Origin: Pseudanabaena sp.
Lineage (GTDB): Bacteria > Cyanobacteriota > Cyanobacteriia > Pseudanabaenales > Pseudanabaenaceae
Direction of reading: 5' to 3'
NCBI GenBank assembly: GCA_003249015.1
Contig: QBLS01000002.1
Location: 1-64,000, forward strand
DNA length: 64,000 bases
The notes below the pieces were generated by a model. The model made no database searches. It was not told the origin of the DNA and was given only the letters and a program-made list of their open reading frames with translations. Positions 9,991 to 18,921 of this stretch are shown here, in pieces. Each line of letters starts with the position of its first letter. Within the stretch, counting starts at the first letter, position 1. Both the position numbers and the translations under genes were made by a program.

Positions 9991-10066
9991 TAGTATACCA
10001 ACCCTAAATAATTAATTCTTTACACTATTTAGGGTAAAGAATTAATTATTTAGGGTTGGTATACTA
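9991..10066. repeat. AT-rich palindrome with 33-bp perfect arms
   Basis: The arms 9991-10023 and 10034-10066 are fully complementary around a 10-nt loop, which itself repeats TATTTAGG from the arm. Unlike most palindromes here it has no GC-NNN-GC tip and no AAACCC flank. It lies between the divergent rusA-like and CobO-like genes, so both promoters must lie in or beside it. Confidence 0.9.
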
Positions 10067-10105
10067 TTGTATCGCGTTGTGAAAAGAGACACAGTAAATA
10101 AATAC

Positions 10106-11239
10106 ATGGCAGCAATTGGCATCATGACCGCACAGGTGCGTCCTGAACGTGAAATCGGACAAATCCATGTTTATGACGGAACTGGCAAAGGAAAATCACA
10201 GGCTGCTTTGGGAGTGGTGTTGCGATCGCTTGGTTTAGGAATGTCCGATACATCACCCTTTGGTACCAGAATTTTACTATTGCGTTTTCTCAAAGGGGCT
10301 GAGCGCGAGTATGCCGAAGATGCGGCGATCGCGGCTTTGCAACAGGGATTTCCCCATTTAATCGATCACGTGCGAACTGGTCGCGCTGAATTTTTCGATG
10401 CCGAACATATAACACCCTTTGATCGTCAAGAAGCCGAACGGGGGTGGGCGATCGCCAAAGGTGCGATGGCTTCAGGTCTATATTCTGTAGTGGTCTTAGA
10501 TGAGATTAATCCCGTTCTTGATCTAGGCTTAATCCCCATAGATCGGGTGGTCAAAGATTTAAAAAATAAATTAGCGCATCTGGAAGTAATCTGTACAGGA
10601 CGAGGCGCACCGCAATCATTGATTGATATTGCTGACTTACACTCAGAAATGCGATCGCATGATGAAGCCCATGCTGAAAGATACGATGTGACGGGAATTG
10701 AGATTTATACAGGTGCTGGTAAAGGTAAAAGTACTTCGGCGTTAGGGCGATCGCTCAAGGCGATTGGTACGGGTATTAGTCGCGATTTATCCCATCGAGT
10801 GTTGATTATGCAATGGCTTAAGGGTGGAGCAGGTTATACCGAAGATGCGGCGATCGCGGCTCTCAAACGCGGCTATCCCCATGTAATCGACCATCAGCGC
10901 TGTGGACGCGATGCGATCGTTTGGCGGGGACAACAGCAAGAAATGGACTGTATTGAAGCTCAACGTGGTTGGGAAATCGCCCAAGCTGCGATCGCTTCTG
11001 GACTTTATAAAACAATTATTCTTGATGAGCTAAACCCTACAGTAGATCTTGATCTGCTCCCAATTGAGCCTATTTGTGAAGCCTTACTAAAAAAATCTCG
11101 CGATACTGAAATAATCATCACAGGTCGATGCCTTAATCAGCCTGCCTATTTTGATCTTGCTTCTGTGCATTCAGAGATGGTTTGCCATAAGCATTATGCT
11201 GAAAAAGGCGTAGATCTAAAACGTGGTGTAGATTTCTAG
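10106..11239 (+). CDS. Tandem CobO-type (corrinoid adenosyltransferase-family) protein
   Basis: Two copies of the CobO/BtuR P-loop domain are fused. The first has Walker A GTGKGKS near residues 25-31 and ends around residue 190. The second has GAGKGKS near 203-209. Both keep the 'AIAALxxGxPHxIDHxRxGR' block and a Walker-B-like VVLDEINP or IILDELNP. The family transfers adenosine from ATP to cob(I)yrinic acid a,c-diamide, but whether this double form does so is not shown. I prefer ATG 10106, since AAIGIMTAQVRPER aligns with the usual family start; a TTG at 10067 would lengthen it. NrdJ at 60741 needs the adenosylcobalamin such enzymes make. Confidence 0.8.
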   Translation: MAAIGIMTAQVRPEREIGQIHVYDGTGKGKSQAALGVVLRSLGLGMSDTSPFGTRILLLRFLKGAEREYAEDAAIAALQQGFPHLIDHVRTGRAEFFDAEHITPFDRQEAERGWAIAKGAMASGLYSVVVLDEINPVLDLGLIPIDRVVKDLKNKLAHLEVICTGRGAPQSLIDIADLHSEMRSHDEAHAERYDVTGIEIYTGAGKGKSTSALGRSLKAIGTGISRDLSHRVLIMQWLKGGAGYTEDAAIAALKRGYPHVIDHQRCGRDAIVWRGQQQEMDCIEAQRGWEIAQAAIASGLYKTIILDELNPTVDLDLLPIEPICEALLKKSRDTEIIITGRCLNQPAYFDLASVHSEMVCHKHYAEKGVDLKRGVDF

Positions 11240-11249
11240 AATCCAACAG

Positions 11250-11280
11250 AGGAGTGGCGGCGCGAAGCGCCGCCACTCCT
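11250..11280. repeat. GGCGGCGC-GAA-GCGCCGCC palindrome
   Basis: The 14-bp arms are perfect (11250-11263 and 11267-11280) around GAA, giving the GCGAAGC tip. It follows the CobO-like gene and is the core shared with the elements at 40631, 55845 and 56859. Confidence 0.85.
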
Positions 11281-11314
11281 ACATTGCAATTTAACTCCGC
11301 TCATGCCAAAAACC

Positions 11315-11361
11315 AGAGAGACCATGAAAGCGCTGCAAAGCAGCGCTTTCATGGTCTCTCT
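11315..11361. repeat. Palindrome with 21-bp perfect arms
   Basis: The arms are 11315-11335 and 11341-11361 with tip GCAAAGC. It lies 22 bases past the stop of the leftward BY-kinase gene and may end both convergent transcripts. Confidence 0.8.
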
Positions 11362-11382
11362 AGGCTTAATCAGTAATCTGTT

Positions 11383-13593
11383 CTATTTACTTAGTTCAAT
11401 TGTTCCAGCATCAGCTTCAGGGTCTTCCTCAGAATCCCCTGCTGGATTGAGATAATACTGATCATAATATCCATAATGATACTCACTGTCTGAAGAACCA
11501 ATCATATTGATCAGCAATCCGGATACATTAGCTCTTGCTGAGGCTAGTACCTCTAAAGCTCTAGAAATTCCACTTCTAGTTGAACGATTAATTGCTGCTA
11601 CCAGTATGAAAGTATCTACCTTAGAGGTTAAACATTGAGCATCGGTAATACCGATAACAGGAGGTGTATCAACTAAAACATAATCATATACTTGTCGCCA
11701 TTCTTGAATCAACGCACTCATTTTGGTTGACTCAAGTAGCAGCATTGGATTCGGAGGAATCGATCCTGATGTTAGTACGTCTAGATTTCCCTTTTCATCA
11801 CCAGATTGAATCAAATCTTGCCAAGGTGTTGGTGTGGCTAGGGCTGTCGATAATCCAACTTTATTGGGCAACTTAGAGAGCTTATGGACTGTTGGTTTTC
11901 GCATATCCGCGTCTACAAGCAATACCCGATAGCCAAGCGCCGCCAAAATTGTCGAAAGGTTATAGGTTAGGGTGCTTTTGCCTTCCGACGGTACAGATGA
12001 AGTGAAGGCAATTACCTTCATCATATTGTCTGTACCCAGATAGCGCAGGTTCAAAGCCAGAGAGCTAAGTGCTTCCTTAAAAGCATAGTAACTGCTACTA
12101 GGCAAAATACCTTGGCTAATCATCGCGCTCAAGGATGCAACTTCGGTCATGGGAATAGAAGCAAGTAGCGGAATATCAATGATTTCCTTAACTTCCTCAA
12201 CCTCACGAATACGTTGATCTAAGCGATCTAAAGCTAGTGCTGACAATATCCCCAAGACTGCACCAACAAAAGCGCCAGTTATCAGACTTCTTTCGATATC
12301 TGGAGATGATGGTCTAGTGGGAATGAGGGGTGGTTCTAAGATTCTCCAAGATGAGATCTCCTGCGCTTCAGAGATCCTCAGTTCTTCCAATTTTTCGGTC
12401 AACTTGTTATAAGTTGATGTGTCAAGGGCTAACTGCCTTTGGATCTCCACATATCTTTGTTGGATTTGGGGAATACCCGAAAAAGCTCGGGAAACTTCAG
12501 ACTGAGCAGAGCGAATACTTTCTAGCTGAGCTTCACTGACCGCCAATGTGGTTTGGGTTTCAAACAGTTGTGTTGCCAGACCTTGTTGGATTGGACTATT
12601 TGGTTCATTGGTAAAGTTGTTGCCAACACCAACGCCAACAACGGACTGAGCTCTTGTCTCTAGCAGCCGATAAAGCTCATCGCGCCGATCTTTGAGTGCT
12701 AAGACATTAGGATGATCTTCTCTAAATCTGGTGCGCTCTAGGAAGTAGTTAGTTTCTACTTCCTGAAATTGCCTGACTAGCGATTGATAAGGAACATCTT
12801 GCTGTAAGATTGCACTGCCGATCGCGGCATCAGGAGTCTTGCCAACTTGACGGCTTAAAATTTCAAACTGCTGTTGCAATTGGGCAATCCGAATTTGTAA
12901 ATCTTGAGCTTGCTTTTCTAAAGCTTCTCGCATGGAATACACAGAGGCTGCATAAGTCTCAGGATCAACGATATTATAGGTTTTCCGAAACTGAGTAACG
13001 GCTAAGGCAGATTTGTCGAGCTGCTGTTTGACTTGAGGAAGCTTTTCTTGAATGAACTTGATCGCTGTACTAGACTTGGTTCGGCGATCGCTTAAACTAT
13101 ATTCCACATAAGTCTGTGAAAGGGCATTGAGTACTTCACGCGCCCGTTTAGGATCACTGTCTGTAAATATCAAACGCAAAATGAGAGCATCTCTTTCAGG
13201 ACGAATCTCTAGCCCATTCATAATTGTGCCAGCATCGATTTCCTTGTAAGAGCTAGCCGTTGGAGACTGCCTCATCTTAGCTACAGCAATTTCAATTAGA
13301 GGTCGACTCCTGAGAATACCTATTTCTGTACCAAGGTTTATTGAAGACGCTCCTGGCAAACCTGGAACTTGAATGTCAGAAACAGCGATCGTCGAGTTAT
13401 TAATTAATAAGGCTGCTCCTGCTTTGTACTGAGGTGTTCTGGTGAAAGTGTAGTAAGTAGTCCCAGCAAAGACAGAGGCAGATACCGCAACAATGACAAT
13501 CCAACGCTTGCGTAGTACGCGAAAAAATTTGGCCAGCTTGAACGAATCATCAACATACCTGCCAACGTAATTAGCTTTAGGATATTCAGTCAT
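11383..13593 (-). CDS. Wzz/BY-kinase exopolysaccharide co-polymerase
   Basis: An inner-membrane Wzz domain is fused to a bacterial tyrosine kinase, the arrangement that controls chain length and export of capsule or exopolysaccharide. The first membrane segment lies at about residues 31-51 and the second near 435-455, with long coiled-coil periplasmic helices between. The cytoplasmic part has Walker A (SSVPSEGKSTL, around 535), Walker A' (VLLVDADMRKP), Walker B (YVLVDTPPV) and a Tyr-rich tail (EYHYGYYDQYYLNP) for autophosphorylation. I take ATG 13593 over a TTG six codons earlier. Its likely partner is the Wza-like protein at 27708. Confidence 0.9.
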   Translation of the reverse strand: MTEYPKANYVGRYVDDSFKLAKFFRVLRKRWIVIVAVSASVFAGTTYYTFTRTPQYKAGAALLINNSTIAVSDIQVPGLPGASSINLGTEIGILRSRPLIEIAVAKMRQSPTASSYKEIDAGTIMNGLEIRPERDALILRLIFTDSDPKRAREVLNALSQTYVEYSLSDRRTKSSTAIKFIQEKLPQVKQQLDKSALAVTQFRKTYNIVDPETYAASVYSMREALEKQAQDLQIRIAQLQQQFEILSRQVGKTPDAAIGSAILQQDVPYQSLVRQFQEVETNYFLERTRFREDHPNVLALKDRRDELYRLLETRAQSVVGVGVGNNFTNEPNSPIQQGLATQLFETQTTLAVSEAQLESIRSAQSEVSRAFSGIPQIQQRYVEIQRQLALDTSTYNKLTEKLEELRISEAQEISSWRILEPPLIPTRPSSPDIERSLITGAFVGAVLGILSALALDRLDQRIREVEEVKEIIDIPLLASIPMTEVASLSAMISQGILPSSSYYAFKEALSSLALNLRYLGTDNMMKVIAFTSSVPSEGKSTLTYNLSTILAALGYRVLLVDADMRKPTVHKLSKLPNKVGLSTALATPTPWQDLIQSGDEKGNLDVLTSGSIPPNPMLLLESTKMSALIQEWRQVYDYVLVDTPPVIGITDAQCLTSKVDTFILVAAINRSTRSGISRALEVLASARANVSGLLINMIGSSDSEYHYGYYDQYYLNPAGDSEEDPEADAGTIELSK

Positions 13594-13800
13594 TGTTGTA
13601 TTTTTATCCAAGTGATTCCAAATTGATACACATCTAATCGCTAACTCTTATACCAAAATTATAAGAATATAGCAAACTAAGTATAGGTGCAGAGAACCTG
13701 AAATGTAGTTCAAATATAGACTATCAATTTTTCAAAGCATTTTTGTGAATTTGAGTAATCGAATTATCTCTAATGGTACTAAGTAGCTCAGCATAAATTA

Positions 13801-13896
13801 AAAACCAAAGGTTGTTCCGACTGCTTTGCGGGCGGAACAAGGTACTAATACAAATCAAACCTCGAATAGCGTAAAGCTGCTTCACCCTATTCGGGG
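13801..13896. repeat. Two decayed palindromes
   Basis: At 13801-13842 a GGTTGTTCCG..CGGAACAAGG stem with a CTGCTTTGCG centre has lost perfect pairing. At 13860-13896 CCTCGAATAG pairs imperfectly with CTATTCGGGG. They show that the family also decays. The remainder of the 390-base gap between the divergent genes is AT-rich promoter space. Confidence 0.55.
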
Positions 13897-13983
13897 TTTA
13901 GGTTAGTGCAAAGCGCTGTAACATTTTATTTAATCAGCAGTTATTGAATTGCATATCTATAAATATCGAGAGTTTTAGATTGA

Positions 13984-14505
13984 ATGCCTGCAACAATTCC
14001 CACCATCTACTCAACGCTGTTCCTGACAGTCCTATTATTCTACGGATTATTTTCTTTTTTGCGTGGTTCAATTCGCGATCGCACTGTGGATGCATTATTC
14101 GCAATCAATAGTGAGACGACGGATGACCATCTGCTAAAGCAGGTTCGCAACCATTTTAATCAGCGGGCTTTTAGGGTTGTTGATATTGATCCTCAGAGAG
14201 ATGTGGCAAATTTAATTGGGCAGGTGAAACCTAGTCTGTTTTTAGCAGTATTTTTAAGTGCTTTAGCTGCCATCGGTGTGATTTGTCTTGGGTTGGTGAT
14301 AGGTATTTTGATTCCTGATTTAGGCAATCTCTGGCTATGGTTAACTGCTCTATCACCGATCGCGGGTGTATTCTATTGGCGCGGTACTCCTCGCGAGCGC
14401 AGAGTGAGTTTGCAATTATTGCCTGAGGCAAAGCTTAAAGTTCGCGCTCACAAGGACGAGATTGAAGAATTACAGCGATCGCTAAAATTAGAAAAAATAG
14501 ATTAA
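13984..14505 (+). CDS. Cofactor assembly of complex C subunit B (CCB family)
   Basis: It resembles the DUF2930/CCB2-CCB4 family, which in chloroplasts and cyanobacteria helps attach heme ci to cytochrome b6 of the b6f complex. There is a membrane helix at residues 10-25 and a hairpin of two helices at about 83-127 (KPSLFLAVFLSALAAIGVIC and the following LWLWLTALSPIAGVFYW). A soluble stretch between them contains FRVVDIDPQRD. The C-terminus is short and charged. It lies 182 bases before lysA with a palindrome between, so co-transcription is doubtful. The family assignment is from memory of homologs. Confidence 0.7.
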   Translation: MPATIPTIYSTLFLTVLLFYGLFSFLRGSIRDRTVDALFAINSETTDDHLLKQVRNHFNQRAFRVVDIDPQRDVANLIGQVKPSLFLAVFLSALAAIGVICLGLVIGILIPDLGNLWLWLTALSPIAGVFYWRGTPRERRVSLQLLPEAKLKVRAHKDEIEELQRSLKLEKID

Positions 14506-14555
14506 AAAGCATCTAGTTTTTGATGACATAGCTTTTCCGTGCTATCAAAAATCTA

Positions 14556-14614
14556 AAATCCAAAAAGATTTTAAAAGCTTGCCAATGCCAAGCTTTTAAA
14601 ATCTTTTTGGATTT
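14556..14614. repeat. Palindrome with 26-bp perfect arms
   Basis: The arms are 14556-14581 and 14589-14614 with loop CCAATGC. It is preceded by a decayed inverted repeat (GATGACATAGC/GCTATCAAAAATC, 14520-14553). It separates the CCB gene from lysA. Confidence 0.85.
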
Positions 14615-14687
14615 CAAAAAGCTGTAATTTGTACATTAATTTTTTATAATAGATTTTAGAAATTTTGAAAATTTTTACTGGTAATTA

Positions 14688-16109
14688 ATGTCTACTGTTT
14701 TATCAAGTCTGCGTTCAGAAATAAGTGGTGTAGATTTATCAAAAAATATCGATTTGAGCCTAGATAAACTCTCGCCCAATCAACAGCTTTTACCTTTAAC
14801 CGCTCTTGTTAATGACCAAGATCACCTAGAAATTGGTGGATGTGATGTTGTGGAATTGGTGCGGCAGTATGGATCTCCGCTTTATATTCTGGATGAAGTT
14901 AGCCTGCGCGTAGCTTGCCAGCAGTACCGTGATGCATTTGCTAAGCACTATCAAGGTCAATCACAGGTTTTGTATGCATCAAAAGCTTGGAGCTGTCTCG
15001 CGATTTGCGCGATCGCGGGTTCCGAAGGACTGGGTATTGATGTGGTTTCGGCTGGCGAAATTTTGACAGCAATCCGTGCAGGGGTGTCCTCTAGCTTGAT
15101 TTATTTTCATGGCAACAACAAATCATTGGCTGAGTTGCGTTATGCCCTTGAGACAGGCTGCACGATTGTGGTTGACAATTGGCATGAGCTAAAAAATCTA
15201 GAACAACTTGCTAAGGAGCAATCGACATCGGCGAGTTTCACTGCTCCTAGGGTAATGCTGCGCTTGACTCCAGGGATTGAATGCCATACCCACGAATATA
15301 TTCAGACAGGACATATCGATAGCAAGTTTGGATTTGATCCCAACGAAATTGAGTCAGTATTTGCCTTTGTGTCGCAATCTATCCTCAACTGTATTGGTAT
15401 TCATGCCCATATCGGTTCACAAATTTTTGAACTGCAACCACACCAAGACATCGGCGGTGTGATGGTAGGTTGGTTTAAGTTGGCTAGTGAAAAATATGGG
15501 TTGCCCTTTTCTGAGCTAAATATCGGTGGTGGTTTGGGGATTCGGTATGTGGAATCTGATGATCCCCCCAGTATCGAAGAATGGGTGAAAACCGTCTGTG
15601 CAGGTGTAATTGAAGCTTTTACGAGTGCAGGATTGGCATTGCCAAAATTGCTTTGTGAGCCAGGGCGATCGCTAGTTGGTGCTACCTGCGTAACTGCTTA
15701 TACCATTGGCGGCAGTAAAACTGTACCTGACATTCGCACTTACATTACTGTTGATGGCGGAATGTCGGACAATCCTCGTCCCATTACTTACCAATCCAAG
15801 TATCGGGCGGTGGTGGCAAATCACATGAGCGCACCCTTGGCACAAACTGTAACGATCGCGGGCAAGCACTGTGAGTCGGGAGATATCTTGATCAAAGATA
15901 TCCAGTTACCTGAAACTCAGTCTGGAGATACTCTAGTCGTTTTTGGCACAGGCGCTTACAACTACAGCATGGCTTCTAATTACAATCGGTTGACTAAGCC
16001 TGCGGCGGTGATTGTCAAATCTGGAGACTCCAATTTGATCATCCGACGGGAAACCACTGAAGATCTATTACGTCAAGACTGTTTGCCTGAGAGATTACGC
16101 CATAACTAG
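14688..16109 (+). CDS. lysA: Diaminopimelate decarboxylase
   Basis: A PLP enzyme of the alanine-racemase fold that makes L-lysine from meso-diaminopimelate. The PLP lysine is Lys99 in LYASKAWSCLA. Further signatures are the HIGSQI, NIGGGLGI and CEPGRSLV blocks and the C-terminal GTGAYNYSMASNYNR active-site segment. The 473 residues include the 45-residue cyanobacterial N-terminal extension (SPNQQLLPLTALV). The stop codon is inside the left arm of the palindrome at 16102. Confident. Confidence 0.95.
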   Translation: MSTVLSSLRSEISGVDLSKNIDLSLDKLSPNQQLLPLTALVNDQDHLEIGGCDVVELVRQYGSPLYILDEVSLRVACQQYRDAFAKHYQGQSQVLYASKAWSCLAICAIAGSEGLGIDVVSAGEILTAIRAGVSSSLIYFHGNNKSLAELRYALETGCTIVVDNWHELKNLEQLAKEQSTSASFTAPRVMLRLTPGIECHTHEYIQTGHIDSKFGFDPNEIESVFAFVSQSILNCIGIHAHIGSQIFELQPHQDIGGVMVGWFKLASEKYGLPFSELNIGGGLGIRYVESDDPPSIEEWVKTVCAGVIEAFTSAGLALPKLLCEPGRSLVGATCVTAYTIGGSKTVPDIRTYITVDGGMSDNPRPITYQSKYRAVVANHMSAPLAQTVTIAGKHCESGDILIKDIQLPETQSGDTLVVFGTGAYNYSMASNYNRLTKPAAVIVKSGDSNLIIRRETTEDLLRQDCLPERLRHN

Positions 16110-16154
16110 ATTTTTGGTGGCGTGGCGAAGCCGCGTTACCAAAAATCTAGTTAT
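16102..16154. repeat. Palindrome overlapping the lysA stop
   Basis: The 17-bp outer arms are perfect (16102-16118 and 16138-16154) around an inner GGCGAAGCC hairpin. It directly abuts the MITE-like element starting at 16152. Confidence 0.8.
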
Positions 16155-16268
16155 AGCTGTAGTCACTTGTATTAGTACAAAATTAAAAACCAAGAAACGA
16201 GTAGCGGCACGAAGCGCCGCTACTCTTCTTCTGGGTTTTATGTCCTAACAAGGATGACTACAGCTATA
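16152..16268. mobile_element. MITE-like palindromic element, copy 1 (117 bp)
   Basis: Imperfect terminal inverted repeats begin TATAGCTGTAG on the left and end CTACAGCTATA on the right. The centre is a GTAGCGGCAC-GAA-GCGCCGCTAC hairpin flanked by AAAACC and GGGTTTT. No ORF is inside. Full copies lie at 39058, 43192 and 55845. The TA-containing ends recall elements moved by IS630/Tc1-type transposases, which is an inference. Confidence 0.7.
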
Positions 16269-16270
16269 TG

Positions 16271-16361
16271 TATTCTTCGCGCAAGTATGACAACACTTGC
16301 GTGAAGAATATAAAACCCCAAAACCTGTGGCGCACGCTGCGCGTGCGCCACAGGTTTTGGG
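16271..16361. repeat. Two inverted repeats upstream of dacA
   Basis: At 16271-16310 the 15-bp arms have one mismatch around TATGACAACA, of the same class as 4426, 20893 and 34526. At 16317-16361 the 21-bp arms are perfect (16317-16337 and 16341-16361) around TGC. The 80 bases left before dacA probably hold its promoter. Confidence 0.8.
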
Positions 16362-16441
16362 TTATGCCGAGTTAATTAGATTCAGTTTTGTAGGATTACA
16401 AATTACTGTATATTTTTCAGTTGTGATCAAGAGGAATATGG

Positions 16442-17332
16442 ATGCAGTGGTTTATCAATATCAACTCAGTTGCATTTATGACGAGAACACTCGACATACT
16501 TGCAGTGTTTGGATTGATTTACCTCATGTTGTCGCTTAGTAATGATCGCCGCACCTTATTAATGGTGCGAGGTATCATCTTCTTACTGTTAGCAAGTGTC
16601 CTCAGCGATCGCCTTGGACTACAGCTACTCAATTTTGTACTTGATAAGTTGCTGATCGTAGCTGCGGTGGCAATGGCAGTCATTTTGCAGCCAGAGCTAC
16701 GACGCTTCTTAGAAAGATTGGGGCGGGGTGACTTAATTTCATTGATTCAGCCCACCGCCAGTCGGAGATCGCCAGTGGAAGCGGACTCAGTGATTGAAGA
16801 AATTAATGATGCCGTAATTGAACTTTCGCAAAATCGCACTGGAGCTTTAATGATCATTGAAATCGGAGAACCGATTGATGATCGAGACTTTTCGGTACCA
16901 GGAGTAAGGCTCAATGCTCTGTTGTCAAAAGAGTTGTTACATACAATTTTTCAAACCTCTACATTGCTCCATGATGGTGCCGTTTTAATTCGTGAAGACC
17001 GCGTGTTGGCGGCGGGCGTAATTTTACCCATATCCGAACGCGCCGCTTCTCGCGAAATTGGTACTAGACATCGGGCAGCGATGGGCATTACAGATCGGGT
17101 CAGAAATTGTTTTTGTATAGTGGTTTCTGAAGAAACTGGTTCCATTGCGATCGCAGAAAATGGCATATTAGATCGTCCTGTGTCCAGTAGTCGGCTGCGG
17201 GAAATTCTTGAAACTAAACTTGGTAACTATCGTCCAACAACACTAGGAAGAACAGTTCCACCCCTTAACTGGCTCTGGTTAAGTTCAAGCTTTAAAAATT
17301 TGGTAAGTCGAAAATCGTCAGAAAAGAAATGA
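16442..17332 (+). CDS. dacA: Diadenylate cyclase (c-di-AMP synthase, CdaA type)
   Basis: It makes the second messenger c-di-AMP from two ATP. Two to three N-terminal membrane helices (residues 15-82, [24 protein letters not shown] and [13 protein letters not shown]) precede the DAC/DisA_N domain. The catalytic motifs are complete: DGA at 178-180 (LLHDGAVLI) and GTRHRAA at 207-213. GAGGA lies upstream of the ATG. Its end overlaps the uppS start by four bases (ATGA), so the two genes are translationally coupled. In bacteria c-di-AMP is tied to potassium and envelope control, consistent with pairing to the undecaprenyl carrier synthase. Confident. Confidence 0.93.
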   Translation: MQWFININSVAFMTRTLDILAVFGLIYLMLSLSNDRRTLLMVRGIIFLLLASVLSDRLGLQLLNFVLDKLLIVAAVAMAVILQPELRRFLERLGRGDLISLIQPTASRRSPVEADSVIEEINDAVIELSQNRTGALMIIEIGEPIDDRDFSVPGVRLNALLSKELLHTIFQTSTLLHDGAVLIREDRVLAAGVILPISERAASREIGTRHRAAMGITDRVRNCFCIVVSEETGSIAIAENGILDRPVSSSRLREILETKLGNYRPTTLGRTVPPLNWLWLSSSFKNLVSRKSSEKK

Positions 17333-18072
17333 CCGCTAAGCTATTGCAAACTTTGCCACCAGATCTAGATCGCCAGCGTCTGCCGAAACACGTAGCTGTG
17401 ATTATGGACGGAAATGGACGTTGGGCTAAACGTAAGGGAATGCCCAGAATTGCGGGACATCGACAGGGGGTAGATGCCTTGAAAGATTTGCTGCGTTGTT
17501 GCAAAGATTGGGGGATTGCCGCGCTGACCGTTTATGCTTTTTCCACAGAAAACTGGAGTCGCCCTGCCCAAGAAGTAGACTTTTTGATGGTCTTGTTTGA
17601 GAGAATGCTCCGCCGTGAATTGCAAGAGATGTGCGACGAAGGTGTTCGTATCTCCTTCGTTGGCGATCTTGACTCTTTGTCGGATTCTTTGCGTTCCGAA
17701 ATAGAGCGATCGCAAGCTGCCACGATTAATAATCAATCAGTTCACTTTACTGTTGCCATTAACTATGGCAGTCGGCGGGAAATCGTGAGAGTATGCCGCC
17801 AAATTGCGGAAGCAACTGCGGCGGGACAGATTAAACCAGAAAATATTGATGAAAATCTTTTTGAACAACATCTCTATACCGCAGGAAATTACAATCCCGA
17901 TCTCTTAATCCGCACCAGTGGCGAGATGCGTTTAAGTAATTTCCTGCTTTGGCAAATGGCATATACAGAGATGTACTTTACGCATACGCTCTGGCCAGAT
18001 TTTAATCGTAGCGAGTTTCATCGCGCCCTAATCGATTACCAAGATCGCGATCGCCGTTTTGGTAAAGTGTAA
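17329..18072 (+). CDS. uppS: Isoprenyl (undecaprenyl diphosphate) transferase
   Basis: A cis-prenyltransferase that makes the C55 lipid carrier for peptidoglycan and polysaccharide synthesis. The catalytic Asp27 is in [13 protein letters not shown], followed by IAGHRQG. The diphosphate-binding region is [22 protein letters not shown]. The 247 residues are the normal length. It is coupled to dacA. The lipid carrier is needed by MraY, encoded at 36164. Confident. Confidence 0.95.
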   Translation: MTAKLLQTLPPDLDRQRLPKHVAVIMDGNGRWAKRKGMPRIAGHRQGVDALKDLLRCCKDWGIAALTVYAFSTENWSRPAQEVDFLMVLFERMLRRELQEMCDEGVRISFVGDLDSLSDSLRSEIERSQAATINNQSVHFTVAINYGSRREIVRVCRQIAEATAAGQIKPENIDENLFEQHLYTAGNYNPDLLIRTSGEMRLSNFLLWQMAYTEMYFTHTLWPDFNRSEFHRALIDYQDRDRRFGKV

Positions 18073-18105
18073 ATAGCAGCGCAAAGCATTGTCTAAAAAC
18101 CCAAA

Positions 18106-18148
18106 CCCGTTGTTAAAAGTACGTCAAAGCCGCACTTTTAACAACGGG
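18106..18148. repeat. Palindrome with 15-bp perfect arms
   Basis: The arms are 18106-18120 and 18134-18148. The AAACCCAAA flank is as in the other palindromes. It ends the dacA-uppS unit. Confidence 0.75.
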
Positions 18149-18173
18149 CTATATCTGCGATCAGAGAACGAAA

Positions 18174-18686
18174 ATGCTGGATATAAGTAAGTTAAAAGAT
18201 GTTCATTCATCATCTGGGCAAGCTAAAGATCAATATGAGCAAGATTTCTACGCATGGACACAAGAACAATCTCAATTACTTAGACTTGGCAAGTTAGAGG
18301 GGCTTGATCTAGAAAATCTCGCAGAGGAAATAGCATCTTTGGGTAAACAACAAAAACAAGAATTGCGAAACCGTTTTGGACTGCTAATCGGACATTTGTT
18401 GAAGTGGCAATATCAGCCGCACTTGCGGGGTAAAAGTTGGAAAATTACCATTGACTTGCAGCGTGAGGAAATACTCGAACTTGTTGATGAAAATCCCAGC
18501 CTAAAGCCCTACTTAGAAGAAGCGATCGCCAAATCCTACAAACAAGCGATCGCCCTAGTCGTCAGAGAAACTCCATTAGACAAAGACAATTTGCCATCAA
18601 AATGTCCCTACCCATTTGCTCAAATTCTTGACGAAGATTTTTATCCTAATTCCAGCGCTTCGCTCTCAAACCCAAACCAAGAATAA
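18174..18686 (+). CDS. DUF29 family protein
   Basis: A cyanobacterial DUF29 protein: YEQDFYAWTQEQSQLLRLGKL, then DLENLAEEIASLGKQQKQEL, RFGLLIGHLLKWQYQPHLRG and the closing ILDEDFYP block are all present. It should be helical. Its function is unknown; members are abundant in cyanobacteria, often near mobile DNA. The last residues (SSASLSNPNQE) do not belong to the family pattern. They are read from the CAGCGCTTCGCTCTCAAACC flank and the left side of the palindrome at 18677, so the repeat supplied the new C-terminus and stop. Confidence 0.85.
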   Translation: MLDISKLKDVHSSSGQAKDQYEQDFYAWTQEQSQLLRLGKLEGLDLENLAEEIASLGKQQKQELRNRFGLLIGHLLKWQYQPHLRGKSWKITIDLQREEILELVDENPSLKPYLEEAIAKSYKQAIALVVRETPLDKDNLPSKCPYPFAQILDEDFYPNSSASLSNPNQE

Positions 18687-18831
18687 TTTTGAAAGTGTGG
18701 CAAAGACATATAGCAATTTTAAATATTTAGAAGAGGCTTCGACTTCGCTCAGCCAGCATTATATGTTGGCTGAGCGAAGTCGAAGCCCTAACTCCTATTT
18801 GAAACAGCCACACTTTCAAAATTATTCTTGG
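18677..18831. repeat. Nested palindromes: one inverted repeat inside another
   Basis: The outer arms are 24 bp and perfect (18677-18700 and 18808-18831). Inside is a second palindrome with 21-bp perfect arms (18735-18755 and 18767-18787) of the GGCTTCGACTTCGCTCAGCC family, also at 30889. The outer arms share their first 19 bases with the palindrome at 22292. Confidence 0.9.
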
Positions 18832-18921
18832 GGTTCGTTGTTATCAGCAAATGCCGCAACAAAAAAGGTCGCTTCGCGACCTTTTCTTTTTAATTAGTAG
18901 GGCAAGATGCGTCCTGCTTTT

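Noticed and set aside
9900-10066. CRISPR-like repeat near the nuclease genes
   Set aside because: It is a single palindrome; there are no regularly spaced direct repeats anywhere in the window.
18616-18897. 93-codon frame downstream of DUF29
   Set aside because: It is read through the nested palindromes at 18677-18831 and has no domain.
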